Source: Lepisosteus oculatus (Eukaryota; Chordata; Actinopteri; Semionotiformes; Lepisosteidae). Taken from it: a stretch of 64,000 bases of DNA. Below the pieces are notes generated by a model that was not told the DNA's origin, did no database searches, and saw only the letters and a list, made by a program, of their open reading frames with translations. Positions 13,655 to 26,550 of this stretch are shown piece after piece. Made by a program: the position numbers and the translations under genes. The stretch is taken from the NCBI RefSeq assembly GCF_040954835.1, contig NC_090711.1, forward strand, positions 7,323,501-7,387,500, in the 5' to 3' direction. Position 1 is the stretch's first letter; every line of letters starts with the position of its first letter.

Positions 13655-14674
13655 ATGAAGACCAAGGAACACACCAGGCAGGTCCGTAATACTGTTGTGG
13701 AGAAGTTTAAAGCCGGATTTGGATACAAAAAGATTTCCCAAGCTTCAAACATCCCAAGGAGCACTGTGCAAGCGATCATCTTGAAATGGAAGGAGTATCA
13801 GACCACTGCAAATCTACCAAGACCTGGCTGTCCCTCTAAACTTTCAGCTCAGACAAGGAGAAGACTGATCAGAGATGCAGCCAAGAGGCCCATGATCACT
13901 CTGGATGAACTGCAGAGAACTACAGCTGAGGTGGGAGAGTCTGTCCATAGGACAACAATCAGTCTTACACTGCACAAATCTGGCCTTTATGGAAGAGTGG
14001 CAAGAAGAAAGCCATTTCTCAAAGATATCCATAAAAAGTCTCGTCTAAAGTTTGCCACAAGCCACCTGGGAGACACCCCAAACATGTGGAAGAAGGTGCT
14101 CTGGTCAGATGAAACCAAAATCGAACTTTTTGGCCACAATGCAAAACGATATGTTTGGCGTAAAAGCAACACAGCTCATCACCCTCAACACACCATCCCC
14201 ACTGTCAAACATGGTGGTGGCAGCATCATGGTTTGGGCCTGCTTTTCTTCAGCAGGGACAGGGAAGATGGTTAAAATTGAGGGGAAGATGGATGCAGCCA
14301 AATACAGGACCATTCTGGATGAAAACCTGTTGGAGTCTGCAAAAGACCTGAAACTGGGACGGAGATTTATCTTCCAACAAGACAATGATCCCAAACATAC
14401 AGCAAAATCTACAAAGGAATGGTTCACAAATAAACGTATCCAGGTGTTTGAATGGCCAAGTCAAAGTCCAGACCTGAATCCAATCGAGAATTTGTGGAAA
14501 GAGCTGAAAACTGCTGTTCACAAACGCTCTCCATCCAACCTCACTGAGCTCGAGCTGTTTTGCAAGGAAGAATGGGCAAGAATTTCAGTCTCTCGATGTG
14601 CAGAACTGATAGAGACATGCCCCAAGCGACTTGCAGCTGTAATCGCAGCAAAAGGTGGCTCTACAAAGTATTAA
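13655..14674 (+). CDS. Tc1-like DD34E transposase, open 339-aa frame
   Basis: The protein is a cut-and-paste transposase, about the usual size for Tc1 (roughly 340 aa). The first ~110 residues form the DNA-binding part, with paired-like helix-turn-helix sequence (GYKKISQASNIPRSTVQAII at 24-42) and a second half after a GRPR-like linker (RPGCPSK, 56-62). The catalytic triad is visible: D152 in WSDETK, D243 in FQQDNDPKHT and E278 in PDLNPIENLW. Exactly 34 residues separate D243 from E278, which defines DD34E. The glycine-rich GGGS box (187-190) is present. I chose the methionine at 13655 because it begins the conserved MKTKEHT-type N-terminus just inside the left arm. There are no stops or frameshifts. 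Whether it is active cannot be told from sequence. Confidence 0.95.
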   Translation: MKTKEHTRQVRNTVVEKFKAGFGYKKISQASNIPRSTVQAIILKWKEYQTTANLPRPGCPSKLSAQTRRRLIRDAAKRPMITLDELQRTTAEVGESVHRTTISLTLHKSGLYGRVARRKPFLKDIHKKSRLKFATSHLGDTPNMWKKVLWSDETKIELFGHNAKRYVWRKSNTAHHPQHTIPTVKHGGGSIMVWACFSSAGTGKMVKIEGKMDAAKYRTILDENLLESAKDLKLGRRFIFQQDNDPKHTAKSTKEWFTNKRIQVFEWPSQSPDLNPIENLWKELKTAVHKRSPSNLTELELFCKEEWARISVSRCAELIETCPKRLAAVIAAKGGSTKY

Positions 14675-14680
14675 CGCAAG

Positions 14681-14893
14681 GGGGCCGAATAATTTTGCAC
14701 GCCCCACTTTTCATTTTTTTATTAGTTAAAAAAGTTTCAAAAATCCAATAGATTTCGTTCCACTTCACAATTGTGTCCCACTTGTTGGTGATTCTTCACA
14801 TAAAATAAAAAATGTATATCTTTATGTTTGAAGCCTGAAATGTGGCAAAAGGTTGAAAAGTTCAAGGGGGCCGAATACTTTCGCAAGGCACTG
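14681..14893 (-). repeat. Right terminal inverted repeat of the Tc1-like element
   Basis: This 213-bp arm is the reverse complement of 13264-13476 with three substitutions and no length change. It begins seven bases after the transposase stop codon. Confidence 0.93.
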
Positions 14894-14895
14894 TA

Positions 14896-17800
14896 ACACT
14901 GTCTATAGAAACTGACAGTTTTCAAGACTTTTGGTCAGAGAAGGGAGAGTTACACTTTATTTTTTAATCAAAACGTCTGAAACAATTTGGATAGACTTAA
15001 GGGTGTACTTGTTCTAATATATTAAATCAGTTTGTTGTTAGCTTTCCTGCCTCAAATGCTATATATAATTTCCACTTCTACTAATTTAGTATTAAGTATT
15101 TTTTAAATTTCTATTAAAGCAGTTTTAACTGAAGTAAGTGTATTTTTTGAATAGATTTGCTATCAGTGAAATTGATCAGTGGTTTGCAATCAGAGGTTGT
15201 CTACTGTGAAGACTGCAACACTTTGCTTGCATTGGCATGAAAGTGTGACACATCCTATATTCTCAATGGGGCTACTAGATTTAAATTTGGCCCCAGTAGA
15301 ATATGTTTTACAGGGATGTAATTATAGAACAGCTGCACTCTCTATTAATAGAAGCATAAAAGATTCCTACAATAATATTTAATCTGTTTCGGGAAGCCTG
15401 TTGCTTCTTTTCTCATTCTTGAAGCGCTCTGGATATCCTGTGTACACCTCCATCAGATCCCATGGGGTCTTATCAAAACATGGCTGTCTTCAAATATGCC
15501 TGAAAAAAATAAATAATTAAAAAAAAGATTAAGTAGACTACCTGCGTCCCACTGTATATTCAATAATGACACTAACCAGCTATTATTCACACTGATTGGA
15601 TCTGTGCATGTATCTTGTCCATTTCTTTCTTTATTTGCAATAATAATTAGAAAAATATGGTTATAATTAGAAAACTATGTGAACATCAGCCGCTTTATAA
15701 TAATTATAATTATAGTTATTGCCTTGCTCCTCTTCATTTTTGGTTATACACAAAATTAAAAAAGGATTAGCAAGGGAAAAGTAACAGGTAAAAGGTATAT
15801 ATAACAAGTAAAAGGTATATATATTAATGTAAAGTTTTCTCTTTTGTGAGTCTCTGTATATATTTGTGAAAAGTAAGTAAAGTTCTTAAAAATCTAAATT
15901 GAGATACCGTTTAAGCGGAGAGCTACGTGCTGCACAAACCACCAGCACTGACATCCAGATATCCTGTTCCTCAGCTTGTACCTCATTGCTGGAATACTGC
16001 TTACCCAGACCCAGCACAGCGCAATGACACAGAATGAGCTTTCTTACCTTTAATGCAATGTTCAGCTCACGCATTATTTACTGCTGTCCAAATGCAGCCT
16101 AGTTATCAAGTAGAAATAGTGTTTTTTCCTTCTATGTGTGATTGCTGATTATAGTTAAATATGTCTGAGAAAGCCAGGATGAGGATAGGATTGTAGATTT
16201 ACAAGCTCTTCCTCACACTATTGCATCATGATGAACCTGCAGGGCAAGTCTGGATGCACATAGTTTTCAGGAGCTGAGCATTTGTAATATTACCTCTGTT
16301 CAAGATGTAGGAGATATCCATTCCTCTGGCAATAGAAAAAAATGGCAAAAACCTTAATTGAAATACTTGAAAACCACCCGTTATCTGAAGGGAACGTGTT
16401 AAAAATGAATAAAACTTAATGGGATGCAATATCAACAGGTCTCCAGATGTCATTTAACAAAATCCCTCCTTCTTACAATTATTATTTTTGTTCTTATTTT
16501 GGTGTTAAATTCATTCACGTTATTATACAAACGCTTACACTTGGCAGTATTATTTAATAACCTGATTTTAGAGGGTGAACAAGCAAAAACTCAGACTACA
16601 AGAGAGGAGGTGTTGTCATTTAAAAAAAAAACGACAAATTGCCATACAAAACACACACCAAACAAGACACCACATCCAAAGAGTCATGAGAATCCTGCGA
16701 TGCGCACTATCACTCAGGGGGACATCAAATCAATGATTTACTGCACGGAGGACCGAGGAACTAAATTACTCTCCGTGGCCAGAAGTTTCCTTCTCAGAAA
16801 ACCCTGCTTCACCGCTCATTAAAAGACAAAGTGTCAGCAACAAGCAGCCAGTGTCCCATGTGTGGTCCAGCCCGTCCCATAATAGAGCAAGTTGCTAAGA
16901 CCCTCTGACTTAGTGGTTCCAGTTTACACAGGGCCTTTGATATCAATGGCTGGGAGGCGACCCCTCTACTCTGGAAGTGTCCATGATCTATCCTGGTTGC
17001 TGAGCGAGTGCCATATGGAGCTGTGCTTGGTGTTACTTGGAGCTCTCTGCTGTTCCCAGAATTCACATGATAATTAAGCCATTAGTCTTTCACTCTGCGC
17101 AAGTCTAAAGCTGGTTGAGGTGCTTTTGAGAGTCCCAGCAACCTTTGGTCCTTCCCACCGCTGGTTGCAGCAGATTGCCAGCCTCGCTTGAACCGCCTGT
17201 TTGATTTTCCCAGGGCTGAGGGGAGGGCTCTTGGAAGGACACAGGAATTTTTCTCTCCATTGCTGCTGGGTACACTTCCCATTCAACAGGTCCCCCTTTT
17301 CTCTCTCTCTCTCCCGTTCATTCTCAACTTGCTCACACATTCTCGTCCTTCATTGAGGCCGGCCTAAAACAATCTGAAAAAAAAAACAGGGCACCTTCTG
17401 TTGCATTCAGGTTTTTCCTTTTAACTCACCCTGATTGGGGCTCTCTCTTGAGAATGCAGGGCAATCTGACAAAGCCTTGTGCTTAAAACGGTGGAGTCCC
17501 ATAATAGAATCATAGCACCCTGGCTATGCAGGCCGTGCTGCAGGAAAAGACATTCTTGTAAACAGCCTGGGGGAGGATGACAGCAGGTTGGGAGATACTA
17601 AAAGTTGATGAAGACGCTCATTAACTCCTTTATGGCACAGTGGTTTATAAGACACATGAAGCAGGGAACTGATTATACCTAGTCCTTTACTTTTCTGCTT
17701 CGACTGCTGTTATTTTCATTGTGTGAGAAAGGGTTTAAAAGTATTAATTGCTGTGACATTGTGGTGAGTGCCTGACTTCCTTTAGTGAACTGTGAAGTTT

Positions 17801-20800
17801 TATCACCCCTCCACAACAATTTAATCTACATTGTATGAACTCAATATTTAAGATTTGTAAGCCTGGGAATACCAGTGATAAATATCACTTTGGTGTTTCA
17901 AAATAATATTTCTTATCCTTATTCTTCTTATTATTTGTATTATTCCTGTTATTATATACTTTTATCTATGAAGCTATAAATACTGATTTTACTTATATAA
18001 TCAATGTAATATTGATTTATTCATTTAAATACATATATACTTTATATATAATTCCCTATAAAAACAATAATAACAAAGTGCAAGTCAGCTGTACTTTATA
18101 GCTATTTATCTAAGATGAAATGAGCAAGATAAAATGACTTACTGTGATGTTTCTTTTAAAACAACTTTAAAACCGTAATTCCAGTAACTCAAATAACTCC
18201 TTTTCATATATATTTTAATTCCATTAAAATTACAGTATAGTCGTATAGACATGTATAAAACAGCATCAGATTGTTTTAGTGATTTGCACATTTAAGGATT
18301 CACTAATCAGCCTTTTGTAATGGACGAGCAATTCCAGTCTTGCAGCCACAGTGTGGCTCCCCTACATAAACTAACTGGACCAGTCTGCTGCCTGTGCCTG
18401 ATAATCATCTGAGTTTCTATTGACGCCCGAGGTTCCAGCCATGTCCCTATACTCTCTCTCACTTGCCTGTATGCAAGCCTGCTGGTTAGGACTGAACACC
18501 TGTTCTCTTTTCCCAGGCTTTCTGTGCAGGGTGGGGCTTTACAGACATTGTGTGCAGTGGTCACCTCTCAATAAAGCTCCCACTGAGGTGAACAGGTGGC
18601 CTGCACTGCACAACAAAGGCAGTTTCTTTGGCGAGCTTATTTTTTTACACTTTTTTCAGATAATGGAAAAAGGAAACAAAAGCAAAACAGCACACACACA
18701 CACATGCACAAAAACTTCCTATATTCCCCCGCGCCCATTCACATGCCTCTTTTCAAATAATACACCTATCTGCGTAAGGTACATTCATCATTGTAGCGGC
18801 TTATACACAAGGTGGAGCACGGCTCAGGCAGGTGTTGAAAGCTCAGGAAGCTATGCTGAATGGGAGAGCTGTATTAACGCCTCAGTAGGGAGAATTCATG
18901 AGCCGTGCAGACTGACAAGAGCCTTTACTGACGAGGAACTCTTTTATGCATGGAGGCAAGCTGATCTATGACCTCTTGTTAAACACGCAGATTGCTACAA
19001 TGGAGTTAGTGGTGGAGTTTCCTTATACAGTATGGGGCAGCGTGGGAGAAAACTTTTCACAGTCAGCATCTTCTGACCAATAGCCTTATTCAAAAATCTG
19101 TAAATTGCACTTCACATGTTTGCATTCCCGTTTGGTCTGGTTGCCTTTTAAGGCTTGCCATATGGGAGGAAAGTGTTATTCAGGGATTTTCGAGCTTGTA
19201 GCAAAGCTAGCATGCAGCTAGATAAGTTAGTCTTCATTTTAGCAGTACACCAAAAGTCGCAAAAAGAATCAGAAAATATGTTGTAGTATTTCTAATTGAA
19301 AATAAAAAATTCTTAAGGCAAAGAACAGATTTCAATATGCCTCTCTTTTCTGGTTCTATGTAGATAAATCGGAAAGTATTTCTATACTATATTGATTGCC
19401 ATACAAATGTCTACAGACTTCACGTGGTCTCTTGATCATTATATATTTAACAAAAGCTTAGTTTCATTTTGGAGTACACTGTATGTAATTGTGAATCATA
19501 AGATTAAATGAAAAGTTCTACCTGTAGCTATGTTTCTAGTTTAACTGCAGTGTTATCACAGTAAAAGTCACATATCTGCATGTGATGTCAGTGTTGAAGA
19601 TGGATTGTGAGTTCAAATCTATATACTGTAAGTGCAAATGCATGCACTTGTGCCCATTTCAATACAGAGGTGCAGAAAGGTTACTTTTTTAAAGCAGGAG
19701 ATTATGTGTTCATTGTAAGAAGGTGGGTCTCCTGTGCATATCAAGGCTGAGGTCCATCCACCTGTTCAGTTTGTCAGTATTTCTTGGGAGAGCTGAACAA
19801 TAGTCTGAAGACCTTTGTAAAGGGACAGGTAAAGCCTGAGAAGGAAGGGATTTAAAGTTTAATCTATGGGTGGGACTGCAGAGCTGAACAGGTCTCTAAC
19901 ACATACTACCTGTGGTTAATTCCTGTCCCCGCCCTTTAAGACATCATATCATCGATGATTTATTCTACAACACCTGAAACAATTCTCCTTTACAATGACG
20001 TTACTGGCCAAGGTTATTGCACAGCCTTGAAAGAAAGAATAATCAATAAAAAGTCAGCAAGGCAAGATGACATCAGTGTTAGCAAGCAGAAGTGTCCGAT
20101 AACCTTGGCCTGACAAGGGGAAACAGAGTCATCATGACATTTTGCAAGTTAAAAAAACAACTGCTTGCAAAAGCATATTTGCGTTTTAATGTATTCCAAA
20201 ATCAGCCACATACAATATATTATACATAGTTTTGAAGGCAACTTTACTGGAATCCTTACCGTTATGGTGGGTATTTCTTCATAGAAAGTAGGTTTCTATG
20301 AATCAAATATGCATTGCAATAATTCATTTGACCATTTCTTATGATATAAGCTAAATATGCGGTGATGTCCCGAGGGCCTCTCATGGAAGAATAGCTTTGT
20401 AACCACTCCTTGAAATGTACAAGAAACAAAAATAGGATGTGAATGGGCATCTGGGAAATGGCCACTAACAGATAGTCTTACAAAAATTCTGTGGGATTTA
20501 TTACATATATAGAACTATACTGTGTCTCTCTCCAATCTATCCAACTTATACCTGGATAGGTTTACAGGGGTGATATTGATATGTCCTTCATACAGAGAAA
20601 GCTTCATTGCAGTTGAACATCAATATGATCTGAGCTGGGACCGGTTAGAACCTTGTGCTTGAGTTCAGATGTGCACAGCTGCTTCCCAGCCTGACTCTCT
20701 TGCTTACCAATGGGAAATAGTGCCTGAGGGTTCCTGCATAACATCACTTCACAATAATGTTGCTCCTGTTGACTTCTTTGTCCTTCTTACCATTAATCAA

Positions 20801-23579
20801 TGGATAGCTGCTTCCCTGGAATTGCAACATCTCTTTGAGAGGCCATAATAGCACATTCCGATAAGTCACCTATGGATATAACGCAACGAACATACTGTTT
20901 TTGCCATGAATTGAAATCTGCAATCGTTGTGAATGTTGCACAGGAAAAGGCTGACATGGACATTGTGTATCTCGGGATATAAGTTTCAATATATTTGCTT
21001 TCCCGCATTAAACATGCGCTGACTGCTAGCCTCTGTTTCCACAATGATGATCTCCAATGATTGTGTACTGAAGCAATGCCTTATTTCCCATTGGAGTAAA
21101 CTGAGGTTGAATCTAATCATTGAGGAAATATTCCCCAGCATTTAAAATGTTAGGAACCTCTTCTTCCTATAGGGATTTGGTGCTGTCCTGTTTGCTCCTG
21201 TGCTAGCCCTTCAGACCATTTGCCAAGCTTTATTTTCACTTGTTTTTCCGTTGGGGTGACAGCTGCCGAGAAGCTATAAATCGTTGCCTGGCCAAAGACG
21301 TCTTGCTGTTGGCCAGCTGTGAACAGCTGGTCTTTTCTAAAGACCCTTTTTCAGCAAGGTTTTCTAAAGGAGCAAAAGAAGAAACGAGTTGCAAAATGCT
21401 TTTTTGTCCACTTAATCTGAGCCGCCACCATAACATTCATTAAAAGAGGCTCACAGAGACTGGAAATGCTTTTTTTTAGCAGAAGCCAGATTGTCACCAT
21501 TATTTTTTCTACAGCATCCAAGCAGTTTTATTTGGATGTTTTAAAATAGGAAATAGAAGGATGTTTATGAAGGGGAAGAGATATAATGATCGTGTTGGGA
21601 AACAATGCAACACATCTGTCATTTTTAATGGGAGTGTTTTGTCTTTTTTCATAAAAGCAATTAAAATGGACCTCTTCCATGTTTTTTAAACATTGTTTTT
21701 CACATTGAGTTCATCATATCTTGGTTAAACCATTCTTAAATCTATATCTTAAAAAAATCTCTTTTGCTATTGATTTTGAAAATGATGAAAGGGATGCTTT
21801 AATTTCAAAAGGGCATTCATGGAAGAATGGAGCCTCGGAAGAAAAGGAGATTTTGAGCAAAGGAATTTTTTTTCTTTCTCTCTGTCAAATGGGAAGAGAA
21901 ATTTGCATTTTCAGCAGCTTTGAATAATGGTGGTTAGCCTCGCGATTTGAACACTTCAATGCTATGGTGCCACTGTGCTTTGCTAAGGGATGACCCTGAC
22001 CAACACCTTGTTCATTCATTGATACCTGCTTTGAAGAGCCCTACGGAACTTGCTACAGCTGTTCCGCACTCTTAACTCTGCTTAAGTGTCTAAACTGCTA
22101 AACTTTGCCACCCAGCTCACACTGGTTCAAGTGGGGGCTCCCACAACCTGTCTAATGACTATTTTTGCCAAGCGTTGAATGCTCAATAGAGGGATTGATT
22201 GCATTTATTACCTTAGCATTGCTGAAAACAGCTTATGGGAAGAGGGTCTTTTTACTGATCTGATGAGCTGCGAGATGAGTTAACTCCTACATCTGTAGCT
22301 GGAGGAAGACTCACAGCCAATAGGCAGACTGGCAGGCCTAGTGCAGGAAAGGGACTCTGGCATTATTAGATTTGCTACAAGCTATAACAGTGTCTCCCTT
22401 TGTGCCACAAAGCCCCTGACCGTGTATAGCCTCCATTGCCAGCTTCTCCAAGCAATTGCTATTGGAGTGGAAAGTATTCCACTGCACAATGTCCATGCTC
22501 TCAATAGATCTTTGCGTGCCATTGGTACACTGTCACTAGCAGATGGCGAGCTAATTAGAAGCTATTAAGTGCTTTGATAGTGTGTGTGGGAACCAGGCTC
22601 ACAGAGAGCCCTGTGCTCAGGCTCTGAATGAGCAGACAAGCTGCTCCAAGTGCCCACCCAGTGTCTCCCCCTCAGTGTGAAAGAGAGGGCGGCCACAAGT
22701 TCAGCTCAAACTGGGGGAGAGACCCACAAATCAGGGCATTATTATCGCATGTTGTTAAAGGAATTGTACCTCTTTGGACATATTTGCATCTACCGTACAT
22801 TACAGACAATTGCTTTTTTTCCTTTGGAATGTTTGCACATGTTTCTGTTCCAATATCACCTTCATTTTTCCTTTTGGTTAATCTTGGACACAGCTGGATT
22901 GAGAACACAGATGGGAACCTCCAAAGACTATTAATAGGCCACCATATGCTTTCTGTGCCAATTTATCATATGCATCATATAGCATTCAAAATACTCATTC
23001 TCAAGAACTGGAAATAGGTTTTCCGTTATTCCTATAGCATGTTGGGCCATCTGCATGTGTGCCTGGATCTAAAGTAGTTCATAAATGAAATTAGATTGTC
23101 CTGCTAATTTCATGACACATCACTAAACAGGAGTGTGTGTCAACAAACCGGAGGCCTCCCTTGAGAGATGCCCATTACTGCCTATAACAGAGCTGCTCAT
23201 TCCAATGCAACTCATAATGACAGCCAGGAGAACAAATCAGTGCCTTTATCCCCCCTTATCATATTTTATGCAATTAGTTCTTACACAGCACACCAGCACT
23301 GAAGAGAAATAATTCCCAGATATCAGCAGGGTTGAATTCATTATTGACCTTTATGCTTTTTAAACATCTTTATCATTCTTTCACCATTTTAAAATTAAGT
23401 GAATGCAACGTCACTTATTGTGGGTTTAAATCCATGGCAGTATATATAATAAGTCATAAAAGTGCTACTGGTTACAATTCAGAAATGTTGCTTGGCTGAT
23501 ATGTGCTCACCTGTTGTGGGCATATCATGGAACAGACAAGAAGGAATTAATTAAGATATCACTTATCTGAATTATGCTC
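14896..23579. other. Gene-free stretch
   Basis: No exon, RNA gene or full repeat is supported. AT-rich, low-complexity DNA dominates 15480-15860 and 17900-18260; a short tandem duplication of 'gtaaaaggtatatata' lies at about 15787-15821. A 183-codon open frame at 18420-18971 has no family resemblance and runs through a CA-rich tract. Candidate enhancers of id1 could lie here, but there is no direct sign. Confidence 0.4.
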
Positions 23580-23665
23580 CTTGCTCACACAATAACTATT
23601 CCTCAATGAGGATTTGAACCCAGAACTGATCAGAGTCCAGATCTTCAACCCCTAAACCACAATTA
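23580..23665 (+). repeat. 3' fragment of interspersed repeat
   Basis: The text 'gaggatttgaacccagaact', then 'agagtccagatcttcaaccc' and 'ctaaaccac' is the typical 3' end of the repeat type whose 5' half is seen at 12451-12628. Confidence 0.45.
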
Positions 23666-23682
23666 TATTTTTTTTCAACACT

Positions 23683-24052
23683 GTTGATACCCATGATATT
23701 AACTCACTGTCACCAAACCTAAAGTTGGTAGGATCTCAGATAATAACTTTAAAACTGTCTCAGAAGGCATAGTCACGAGTATGGTAATAACTTCTTTGCA
23801 CAAAGGGCTTACAGTACTGTACAGTAAACTACCAGGCAATATTGTTGGCTCATATTGAATTGGACATTTCAAAAGACATACTGAGTAGGTTTATGGGCCA
23901 ATAACTGGGTGAGCAAAATGGTTTGATTAGCCTGGAGTTATCGATATTCATTGCATTTTTTAAGGTTGTTGAAACCCCTGGTATTTACTGACTGCCACCA
24001 AACCTAAAATTGGAAGGATCTCAAATAGTCTCTCCAAAGCTGTCTCTGTTCT
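23683..24052. repeat. Two diverged copies of an ~84-bp unit, 285 bp apart
   Basis: Positions 23683-23766 and 23968-24052 share 'caccaaacctaaa.ttgg.a' followed by 'ggatctcaa/gat' and 'ctgtctc' in the same order and orientation, at about three-quarters identity by eye. Between them, about 23775-23960 resembles the repeat type at 2283-2450. The arrangement may be repeated insertion or a local duplication; the family is unknown. Confidence 0.5.
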
Positions 24053-26012
24053 AAATGGTACCACTGCACAGCACATTCACTGAGATTATAGGGTAAGAGT
24101 ATTTACCAAGCTTAAAATTATTTTGCTTGGTCCTGCAGCCCACAATTTTTAGAGTGGCAAAATGCCCTAGAATTTAGCAAATACCACTTAGAGCCAGGTA
24201 CAGCCAAGCCAGGCACATCTGCAAAGCAGAGAAAGTACCCAATTGGGTTTTGCTTGTGAAAAGTAGCCTTGTTTCTTTGTATACTGAGGAGCACATAGAG
24301 CCTCACAATAAATGGTATTTAGGATCCTTTTCTCGGCTGTCACAATCCCCTGACCCTGACCTTACTGACCGCTACAATGAATTCAACACAGAGGTCAATA
24401 GTCGGTATCCATAACAGGCAGCTGAGCCAATGCACCACCTAACTCGTGTGACAATGCTTCCCTGTGGTCCAAGAAGTATTCCCGCTTTGAAGGCTGCATT
24501 GTTTTCAGGGTTCTGATGCTGCAAATGGGAGCACAGATTGCACGCTCATGTTGGTGGAACTGAAGACAAGATCACAGAGATCAGAAACATGCACCTCTGA
24601 ATCTCGGAAGAGAAGCTGAGCATTATGAAGCACGGGGCATGGTGTACTTTAAGAGGGAGTATTTAAGCCACAGGTTTCTTAACATTACAGTCTATTCTGT
24701 CATTGCTTTCCCTGATCGACTTTGTTTCATCTAAGAGTATTTTACAGTGTAAAAAGGGGGTGGGGGCACTTTTGATTTTATCACTGTGAAAATACATGAT
24801 TTCTCCATTGTTTATACACATGTATGAAAGGTCAGAAAAGGTTGGGATGTCCATCTTTGACTTAGCTTGTGCAGGGCAATAAGGCTTTCCTGGAATCAAG
24901 CAAACCTGAGCGTGGGAAACAGGGAGAGGTAGGGATCATATAATAGTGAATAAGTCACTGTAAAACAATAAAGCCTGTTCATATTCACCTGATTTCATAA
25001 AGTAAGTGTCAAGGATACCTGATAAATATGTGTTAGTGCTTTATATGGTGCCAAGTTCCCACGAATACAGAGGTCCCCCACCTGTGCTGTTGCTAAGCTT
25101 TGCACACCTGCGTACAGGTGATCATTATCAGTTAAACAGGAATGAAATATTTTGAAACACTGACACATCCCACAGCTGATGAGGATGTGTGGAATGTCCT
25201 TATATACAGACCCACTCCCACAAGCACACACTTGCATGTACACATTCATATCTTTGTATACATATGCATATATACATATACTGCACACTTAATTTGCTTG
25301 ACTGCTGCCTTCGTAGTGGATAAATTACAGCCTAGGTACATCTACCATATAAAACAAATATTCTGCACATCCAAGAAAAGCTTTAAAAGTTGCAAATGAA
25401 TTTTTTTACTTGTTGGCTGTAGAATTTTTAGGGCGCTGAGTTTTACCACTATGTAAATATAATCATACACAGCTCAGTGTAATTAAGAAAAAATAGATAA
25501 AAGAATTATGCTTTCGACTATAAAAAAAGGTAAAGAGGTGGGAAATTCCAATTTACCGAGTTCGTGTTTTCTATACAAAACCAAAACCACATTCTTCAAT
25601 ATTGACGCCAGAACAGGTTTTCTTAGTGTTCACTTTTGAAGATGAACAGAAACCCAATGCTGGACACAAACAGCCCTAAATGTTGCACTATGCTTGTGCT
25701 TTCCAAACCTCTCTAGTGCTCATAGTGAGCTACCATAGGATAGCCTGATGGGGCTGCTTCAGGGGGATTTAACACTTCATTTGGGTAGTAGCAGGCTGAG
25801 TTTGCAATTACTGTACTGGTACAAGGGTGGGTTTTCCCTCTTAAAATCCAATTCTGCTTGACTACAATTGAAGAATTCACAGTTTCAGTTGCACCACATT
25901 CACTAGCTCCTAGCCTTGTCTGAGCAGTTGAAAAATCACTCTGTGCTTGAATCACTTTCACAAGACTCCATTCCTGTTAGAGATGGGACAGACGCTGTAC
26001 TGTCTTGCAGGC
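24053..26012. other. Gene-free stretch
   Basis: No supported exon or complete repeat. Short AT-rich and 'atatacata' tracts occur around 25250-25290. Confidence 0.4.
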
Positions 26013-26550
26013 TGATCTTATCAGATCCCAGAAGCTAAGCAAGGCTGAGCCTGGTCGTTACTGAGCTAGGACTCGTAGAGCAGCAATGTTTTCCTGGGGA
26101 CCAGAATTTCCAAACCAAAGCCCTAGTATAGTGACGAGGGACACTGAGCGAAAGGAAGTTCTGTCATTCAGATGACATCCTGACATTAAATCACAGTGCT
26201 GATTACTTGGTCACGGCTGGGCTGAGATCCATGAATCAATTAGCTACTATCAGCCGAACAGGGTGAACTGAGTGAATGTCCTCTTTTAATTTGTAACTTT
26301 TTCCTCTGTTCTCTCTAAAGATCCCATGTTACTGTTTGCCCAGGTGTCCCAGTTCAATTTCAATCTGGGCGGCCGCAGCCAGGCCTAATGGGCAATCTTT
26401 CCTTCATTCAATTGGTGAAGTAACCTCTCTCTACTCCTCCTGAACTGCTGGCTGCCGCATATCATGTAAGAGGTTGTTGTGTCTCAGTGCTTTAGGGTGC
26501 TTTGGGATCCTTTGGGATGAAAAGCTCTACATAAATGCAAGGAAGAAGTA
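26013..26550 (+). repeat. 5S-rRNA-derived SINE, old copy
   Basis: The head 'gatcccagaagctaagcaag' followed by 'ctgagcctggtcgtta' matches the internal promoter region of 5S rRNA, with many changes. The body carries 'catgaatc', 'ccagtatagtg'-like and 'gatgacatcctgacattaaa' pieces seen in the better copy at 45572. The 3' end 'gctttgggatcctttgggat' with 'ctctacataaatgcaag' is a typical SINE tail. It is a decayed retrotransposed copy, not a 5S gene. Confidence 0.75.

Larger units (their letters stand above)
13264..14893 (+). mobile_element. Tc1-like (Tc1/mariner) transposon, full length, young
   Basis: This 1,630-bp element begins with CAGTGCCTTGCG and ends with its inverse, flanked by TA dinucleotides at 13262-13263 and 14894-14895, as expected of Tc1/mariner insertion. 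The terminal inverted repeats are long, 13264-13476 and 14681-14893, 213 bp each, and I count three mismatches between them. Each arm has an outer and an inner copy of a related direct repeat, both containing 'ttcggcccc', the IR/DR arrangement known from several fish Tc1 elements. A single open transposase frame lies between the arms. Near-identical arms and an open frame point to recent insertion. The family is widespread in fish, but I cannot name the subfamily with certainty. Confidence 0.96.

Noticed and set aside
18420-18971. 183-codon open frame
   Set aside because: It crosses a CA-repeat tract, lacks motifs or splice context, and no homologue comes to mind.
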